A DNA stretch of 8,681 nt. Source: Thermoplasmata archaeon. Its GTDB lineage: Archaea; Thermoplasmatota; E2; UBA202; JdFR-43. Of this stretch, positions 5,051-8,681 are shown in pieces. Under the pieces are notes generated by a model that worked only from the letters and a program-made list of their open reading frames with translations, was not told the origin of the DNA and made no database searches. How positions within the stretch are numbered: position 1 is the stretch's first letter; the number at the start of each line of letters is the position of its first letter. The position numbers were made by a program, and so were the translations under genes. The DNA is taken from the NCBI GenBank assembly GCA_021161135.1, contig JAGHBD010000137.1:1-8681 (forward strand). The letters are read 5' to 3'.

Positions 5051-6703
5051 TTAGCTCTTTTGCCTGCATTTTAAGCTTCTAAGGCGATTGAGGGCGAAAG
5101 CAACTTCATATTTACGCGGCTCTGCATATTCTCCTTTTGGAGGGAGCATTGCTATAATCTTTCTATCTATTTCATCCATGACTTCTCTGATGCTTTTATA
5201 TTTGAAATCTCCTGCAATTTTATGGAGTATATCTCCTATTGCCTTCACCTGCCCCCTCTCAACTATCTGCTCCACTTTGCTTAAATCTATGGTATATTTT
5301 CCAAACTGTAGTTTGCTCATATCTGGAGCCTTGATTTTTACCTTTTCTTTTATGTAAGGATTTATTGTCTCTGGCAAGGGATAGCGATTTCTCACCTTAA
5401 TTTCCCTCGGTTTCTCTCTCTTACGCATACTGGCGAATTTCATTGCAATTTTTTTCGCCTTTTCTGTAACATCTTTTACCACATATTCATCCATCATAAT
5501 GACAGTGTCCACAACATCAAAATATTCTCCTATGCCACCGGCAATCATTATTATACTTACTCCAAAATTACGAAGAGATGGAATCATATCTATGATGGGT
5601 GTAATCGGCTCTTTTTCTTTCGGAACAAGCTCCTGCATTCTTCTATCACGCAGCATCAAATTGGTTGCTGATGTATCCTCATCGATCAGCAAAAGTTTTG
5701 CGCCCACTTCCAATGCCTCGCAAATATTTGCTGCCTGGCTAGTACTTCCAGAAGCGTTTGTTGTGCAAAAATTTGTTGTATCTGTACCATTAGGAAGGCG
5801 GGATATAAAACTTGATATATCAACGTTTGCCACATATCTTCCATCTTCAGCCCTTATTTTTACAGCATCTTCTCTTGTAATTACAAACTCTCTGCCATCT
5901 CCGGGCACATGATTGTATATGCCTTTTGCTATTGCATCAAGTAACGTGGATTTTCCATGATATGCACCACCTACAATGAGTGTAACTCCTTCCTTTATTC
6001 CCATTCCCTTTACGCTGCGATTTGGGCATTCAAATTCTACTTCCAAACTATCTGGAGATTTGAATGGAATGGCTTTGCGGAGTGGTTTTTCTGAGATACC
6101 GCTTTCCCTTGGTAAAATCGAATTGTTGGCGACAAATGCAACCAAGCCATGCTTCCTCAAATTTTCTCTTATAAAATCAGCATCCTCTGCAATTTTCACA
6201 TGCTCAAGAATTTTTTTATGCTCAGCCTTATTATACTTAAGCGATTTCTCCACGATTTCTGGCAAAATTTCGAAAAATATTTTTTCCGCCTCCTTTGCCA
6301 CTATTTTTCTGCCATGGGCTGGCAAACCAACATAAAATCTCGCCTCTATATTTTCATTCGCCATAACGCTACTCCTTTTCAAAATCTGCTGGCTGGGTTT
6401 TAATATGGTTATTATGCCACTTTTTCCACTCCCCCTCCTCTTACTTTTTCTGCTCGCTGCTTCATAAAATACTCTCGTAAGATAATCTTCAAATGCAACC
6501 TTTCTGCTTTCATTCAGATAAAACTCCTCAGGAAACATATTCGGAATAACAATCCTGCAAGCAGAAGGAGGAGCAAATGGATCGCTCTGGACATGCTCAA
6601 TGAAGAGAGTGTAATCTCCAAAGTTATATCTCCCCTCAATCTCTTTATATGCTTTGTATCCTTTGCCATTTATTTTACGTAATCTGTCCCTTAATTTTCT
6701 CAT
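5051..6703 (-). CDS. Predicted ABC-class ATPase (COG3044-type, MRB1590-like)
   Basis: This soluble 550-residue protein has an ABC-type nucleotide-binding core but no membrane segments. It belongs to the poorly understood 'predicted ATPase of the ABC class' family, whose trypanosome member MRB1590 is linked to RNA editing. Conserved features are the N-terminal segment KGYKAYKEIEGRY and DPFAPPSACRIVIP (about 13-54), the Walker A motif GGAYHGKST (245-253), the signature-like NASGSTSQAAN (316-326), the Walker B/D-loop LLLIDEDTSATNLMLRDRRM (337-356), and EKEPITPIIDMI (363-374). A helical C-terminal part follows (about 460-545). ATG 6703 is used: the open frame runs on upstream for 85 codons, but that extension crosses the tRNA gene and looks unlike the family. 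The next gene is the PUA RNA-binding protein, which supports an RNA-related job. The substrate is unknown. Confidence 0.92.
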   Translation of the reverse strand: MRKLRDRLRKINGKGYKAYKEIEGRYNFGDYTLFIEHVQSDPFAPPSACRIVIPNMFPEEFYLNESRKVAFEDYLTRVFYEAASRKSKRRGSGKSGIITILKPSQQILKRSSVMANENIEARFYVGLPAHGRKIVAKEAEKIFFEILPEIVEKSLKYNKAEHKKILEHVKIAEDADFIRENLRKHGLVAFVANNSILPRESGISEKPLRKAIPFKSPDSLEVEFECPNRSVKGMGIKEGVTLIVGGAYHGKSTLLDAIAKGIYNHVPGDGREFVITREDAVKIRAEDGRYVANVDISSFISRLPNGTDTTNFCTTNASGSTSQAANICEALEVGAKLLLIDEDTSATNLMLRDRRMQELVPKEKEPITPIIDMIPSLRNFGVSIIMIAGGIGEYFDVVDTVIMMDEYVVKDVTEKAKKIAMKFASMRKREKPREIKVRNRYPLPETINPYIKEKVKIKAPDMSKLQFGKYTIDLSKVEQIVERGQVKAIGDILHKIAGDFKYKSIREVMDEIDRKIIAMLPPKGEYAEPRKYEVAFALNRLRSLKCRQKS

Positions 6704-6721
6704 CGTGTATATAGATGGCGT

Positions 6722-6733
6722 AAATTTAGAATT
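6722..6733 (-). promoter_or_regulatory. Weak TATA-like box before the ABC-class ATPase gene
   Basis: An AT-rich run, TTCTAAATTTA, on the minus strand is centred about 25 bases upstream of ATG 6703. That would suit a leaderless transcript. It matches an archaeal TATA box only loosely, and no ribosome-binding site is visible. Confidence 0.25.
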
Positions 6734-6745
6734 TGTGTAAGCTGA

Positions 6746-6874
6746 ATGGAGGAAAACATATCTACTTGGCACATTCAGGAAAGCAAACAATATGAAGGAA
6801 AAGCAATGAAGAATTGGAAAAAGGTTATTATTCAGGCAATTCCATTCATTCTGGTTTTGACAACTAGTATCTGA
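6746..6874 (+). CDS. Doubtful 42-residue reading frame with hydrophobic C-terminus
   Basis: In the 197-base gap between the ATPase gene and the tRNA gene, the plus strand has an ATG-to-TGA frame of 42 codons. The second half, from Met21 (MKNWKKVIIQAIPFILVLTT), looks like a signal peptide or one short membrane segment. A TATATA run (6708-6713) lies at a plausible promoter distance, and GAAGG precedes the inner ATG at 6806. The frame is short, is opposite in direction to nearly all neighbours and resembles no family I recognise. It may be a relic of a secreted protein's leader or chance. Confidence 0.2.
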   Translation: MEENISTWHIQESKQYEGKAMKNWKKVIIQAIPFILVLTTSI

Positions 6875-6900
6875 AATAAAAGGTAAGCGAAGCAAAGTTA

Positions 6901-6974
6901 TGGGCCCGCCGAGATTTGAACTCGGGTCTATGACTCCCGAAGCCACAAGGATAACCAAGCTACCCCACGGGCCC
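6901..6974 (-). tRNA. tRNA-Pro (anticodon CGG)
   Basis: The 74-base cloverleaf on the minus strand has a perfect 7-bp acceptor stem (GGGCCCG with CGGGCCC), discriminator A73, a T arm CCGAG-TTCAAAT-CTCGG and a D loop containing TTGGTTA. The anticodon loop TTCGGGA puts CGG at 6939-6937 with G37, as usual for proline. CCA is not encoded and there is no intron. The anticodon stem GTGGC/GTCAT holds two G-U wobble pairs, and the D stem has a G-U pair plus a U13-U22 mismatch. It should decode CCG codons. It lies between the PKD gene and the ATPase gene, on the same strand. Confidence 0.95.
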
Positions 6975-7026
6975 TACCCATAATTAGATGGTAGCTTTTA
7001 ACTTTTTACGTCATTTAACATAGTAT

Positions 7027-8232
7027 TTACAAAGTTTCTATCTCAGTTGCTCCTATTTCGCTGCTATCCCTTGGTTTGAATAGGCTGAATATAAGCACAT
7101 CTACACTCCGGCTATCCTCCAAGCCGGCGGCATCATACGCAACTACGGTAAGATTTTTGTTTCCAAAAGCGCCTCCCCACTTCCACTGGTATGGGGGCGT
7201 GGTTATATTTGCCATCTCTGTGCCATCGACGAAAAACTTCACATTCATCACGCCTATATTATCCGTTGCATTTGCTTCAACTGTTATCTTGCCGATTATA
7301 ATTGTTTTCCTGAATGTTGGAAGTATGCTCCTGCCAAAAATATACAGTCTTTTTTCCTGTGGTGTTGTAAGCTCAATCGATGGGGCTGTCTTATCTATTT
7401 TTATGGTAACATTTTTTACATTCTCAACATTTCCTGCATTATCATCTGAATAAAATTCGAGGAGATGAACACCTTCATCACTTATTGTAAATGGCTCTTC
7501 ATAAACACTCCAGTTTCCTCCATCAAGTCTGTAATATGTTGCATTTACCCCACTCACCGTTTCATTAACTGAAAGCGTGACAGTCACATTGCTCACAAAC
7601 CATCCGTTGCTACCCATCGTACCATTAAGTTCAGCGGTTGTAATTGGTGAAGATGTATCGACAACTATCTGGCAGGTATCCGTATCATAAGCACCAAAAT
7701 CATCTGTAACATTCAATGTAACAGTATATATTCCATCATTCGCATATGTATGCTGCACTACTTTGCCTGTACCTGTTGTGCCGTCTCCGAATCTCCAGTG
7801 CCAGGCGACAATTTCTCCATCTGGATCATAGCTTTCCGAGCCATTGAATTCAACAGTTCTTGTTGTTACAATTCTATCAGGACCAGCATTTGCAACAGGT
7901 GGCTGATTTGCAATCGTTATCTCCTTTTCTGCCACGTCTGCTGTAACATTACCGCTTATATTCCATACAACAACGAGGGTAACAGTGTAGGTGCCTGGTC
8001 TAGCATACTGATGTGTTGGATTTTTCTCAACAGAACCGTTTCCGTCTCCAAAATACCATACTCTTTCCTCTATATCTGTCTGGGGCGTAGATTGGTCATA
8101 AAAATGCACAACATCAGCAGTGCTTGGTTTAGCTGGTTCCCATGTAAAATTGGCAGTTGGACCATCTAAAGCGCTGGACAGGCTGATGAGCAAGACACCC
8201 ACCAACATTGAAACAATGATGCCTTTATTCAT
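7027..8232 (-). CDS. Secreted PKD / Ig-like repeat glycoprotein
   Basis: This 401-residue protein begins with a signal peptide (MNKGIIVSMLVGVLLISLSS, cleavage near Ala21). Two PKD domains follow, at about 25-107 (WYFGDGNGSV, YARPGTYTVTLVV) and 111-192 (WRFGDGTTG, YANDGIYTVTLNV). Next comes an OmpL47-type Ig-like domain (about 195-281; TYYRLDGGNWSVYEEPF, LLEFYSDDNAGN). A last Ig-like domain (about 282-384) contains LYIFGR, TIIIGKITVEANATDN, VKFFVDG and PPYQWKW, a pattern I associate with secreted proteins of Thermoplasmata. Fifteen N-x-S/T sequons suggest heavy N-glycosylation. No C-terminal membrane helix or PGF-type sorting signal is present, so it is probably released or held by other surface proteins. 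No catalytic domain is visible; a surface-adhesion or structural role is inferred. The ATG is the one that opens the signal peptide. Confidence 0.88.
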   Translation of the reverse strand: MNKGIIVSMLVGVLLISLSSALDGPTANFTWEPAKPSTADVVHFYDQSTPQTDIEERVWYFGDGNGSVEKNPTHQYARPGTYTVTLVVVWNISGNVTADVAEKEITIANQPPVANAGPDRIVTTRTVEFNGSESYDPDGEIVAWHWRFGDGTTGTGKVVQHTYANDGIYTVTLNVTDDFGAYDTDTCQIVVDTSSPITTAELNGTMGSNGWFVSNVTVTLSVNETVSGVNATYYRLDGGNWSVYEEPFTISDEGVHLLEFYSDDNAGNVENVKNVTIKIDKTAPSIELTTPQEKRLYIFGRSILPTFRKTIIIGKITVEANATDNIGVMNVKFFVDGTEMANITTPPYQWKWGGAFGNKNLTVVAYDAAGLEDSRSVDVLIFSLFKPRDSSEIGATEIETL

Positions 8233-8263
8233 TTTTATCCCTAATACTGTTATGTTGAACAGG

Positions 8264-8275
8264 TTTTTAAGTATA
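8264..8275 (-). promoter_or_regulatory. TATA-like box of the PKD protein gene
   Basis: The minus strand reads TATACTTAAAAA about 32-43 bases before ATG 8232, in the 60-base gap after the beta-helix protein gene. A start about 25 bases downstream would leave a short leader of about 10-15 bases. The sequence just before the ATG (AGGGAT) is only a weak ribosome-binding site. Confidence 0.35.
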
Positions 8276-8292
8276 TCGATGGCTAACGTGCC

Positions 8293-8681
8293 TCAATCTC
8301 TCTTCAGATAAAATGCTTTTTCTCTCAGCTCCTGTCTCATTGCCTCCAGTTTTTCCATATCCCTTTCATCAACTTTCCTTATTTCTCTTGCCGGCGTTCC
8401 TGCTACCATGGTATATGGCGGCACATCTTTCGTTACCACAGCACCAGCTGCTATTATGCTATTTTCACCCACACTAACCCCAAGAACAACTGCACCTATT
8501 CCTACAAGCACATTCTTACCTATGATTGACCCATGAACTATAGCTCCATGAGAAATTATGCTCCCCTCTCCGATAACGACTTTTCTTGGTGCCTCAATAA
8601 ATGCCTTCTCAAGTATGGCAACGCCTCTTTCCACAATAACTGGCTCATCATCTGCCCTTATCAAAGCATGTGGCCACACAC
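8293..8681 (-). CDS. Left-handed beta-helix (hexapeptide) protein, gamma-carbonic-anhydrase-like (5' part outside window)
   Basis: The 129 visible residues are the middle and end of a hexapeptide-repeat protein. VWPHALIRADDEPVIVERG is typical of the gamma-carbonic anhydrase/PaaY/YrdA group. The repeats IGEGSIISHGAIVHGSIIG and GENSIIAAGAVVTKDVPPYT follow, then AGTPAREIRKV and a C-terminal helix. Two zinc-binding histidines are seen in SHGAIVHG. The first ligand, normally the His of a VIH or VLH segment, appears to be Glu in AILEKAFIEAP. This makes carbonic anhydrase activity doubtful; an acyl/acetyltransferase or a structural trimer is possible. The reading frame is open to the window edge, and the true start lies outside. 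The PKD gene follows after 60 bases, on the same strand. Confidence 0.85.
   Translation of the reverse strand, partial: VWPHALIRADDEPVIVERGVAILEKAFIEAPRKVVIGEGSIISHGAIVHGSIIGKNVLVGIGAVVLGVSVGENSIIAAGAVVTKDVPPYTMVAGTPAREIRKVDERDMEKLEAMRQELREKAFYLKRD

Noticed and set aside
6704..6900. Box C/D guide RNA or other small RNA in the spacer
   Set aside because: No paired C and D boxes (RUGAUGA with CUGA) in proper spacing were found on either strand.
6704..6958. An 85-residue N-terminal extension of the ABC-class ATPase
   Set aside because: It crosses the tRNA gene and the spacer, and family members start near the MRKLRDRL segment, so ATG 6703 is used.
8293..8681. A firm call as carbonic anhydrase
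   Set aside because: The first zinc histidine seems to be Glu, and the front of the protein is outside the window.

Overview
The window reads as archaeal, most likely euryarchaeal and tentatively a Thermoplasmata-like lineage. The evidence is an archaeal-type DnaG primase, a small pre-PUA/PUA RNA-binding protein of the Tma20/MCT-1 type, a tRNA gene with no encoded CCA, TATA-like boxes about 25 bases before start codons, and a secreted PKD/Ig-like protein of a kind frequent in Thermoplasmata. The DNA looks AT-rich. The lineage assignment is inference from protein character only.

Nearly everything is coded on the minus strand. From right to left: the 3' part of a left-handed beta-helix (gamma-carbonic-anhydrase-like) protein (8681-8293); a secreted PKD/Ig-like glycoprotein (8232-7027); tRNA-Pro(CGG) (6974-6901); and a run of six co-directional genes. 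These are an ABC-class ATPase (6703-5051), a PUA protein (5021-4551), DnaG (4492-3347), an IscU scaffold with an extra C-terminal helical domain (3345-2815), the corrinoid adenosyltransferase CobA/CobO (2818-2315), and a hydrogenase-gamma-like FAD/NAD/2Fe-2S oxidoreductase (2267-1491). The left end holds the broken 3' part of a thioredoxin reductase gene on the plus strand (975-1479). Divergent from it is the 5' part of an NADH oxidase/CoA-disulfide-reductase-type flavoprotein (895 to the window edge).

The dnaG-iscU-cobA-hydG-like block is very compact: a 1-base gap, then a 4-base ATGA overlap, then a short gap. Translation is probably coupled. One reading is an RNA-handling module (ATPase, PUA protein, DnaG) followed by a cofactor/redox module. 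In the second module the downstream flavoprotein could supply the electrons that CobA-type enzymes need to bring cobalt to Co(I). That link is a hypothesis.

No CRISPR array, insertion sequence or rRNA was seen, and no gene-free stretch exceeds 300 bases. The largest gap (6704-6900) holds only a doubtful 42-codon reading frame. I did not find a clearly new multi-gene defence or mobile system. The most unusual points are the IscU fusion, the CobA/flavoprotein pairing, the thioredoxin reductase relic, and the beta-helix protein that lacks one expected zinc ligand.
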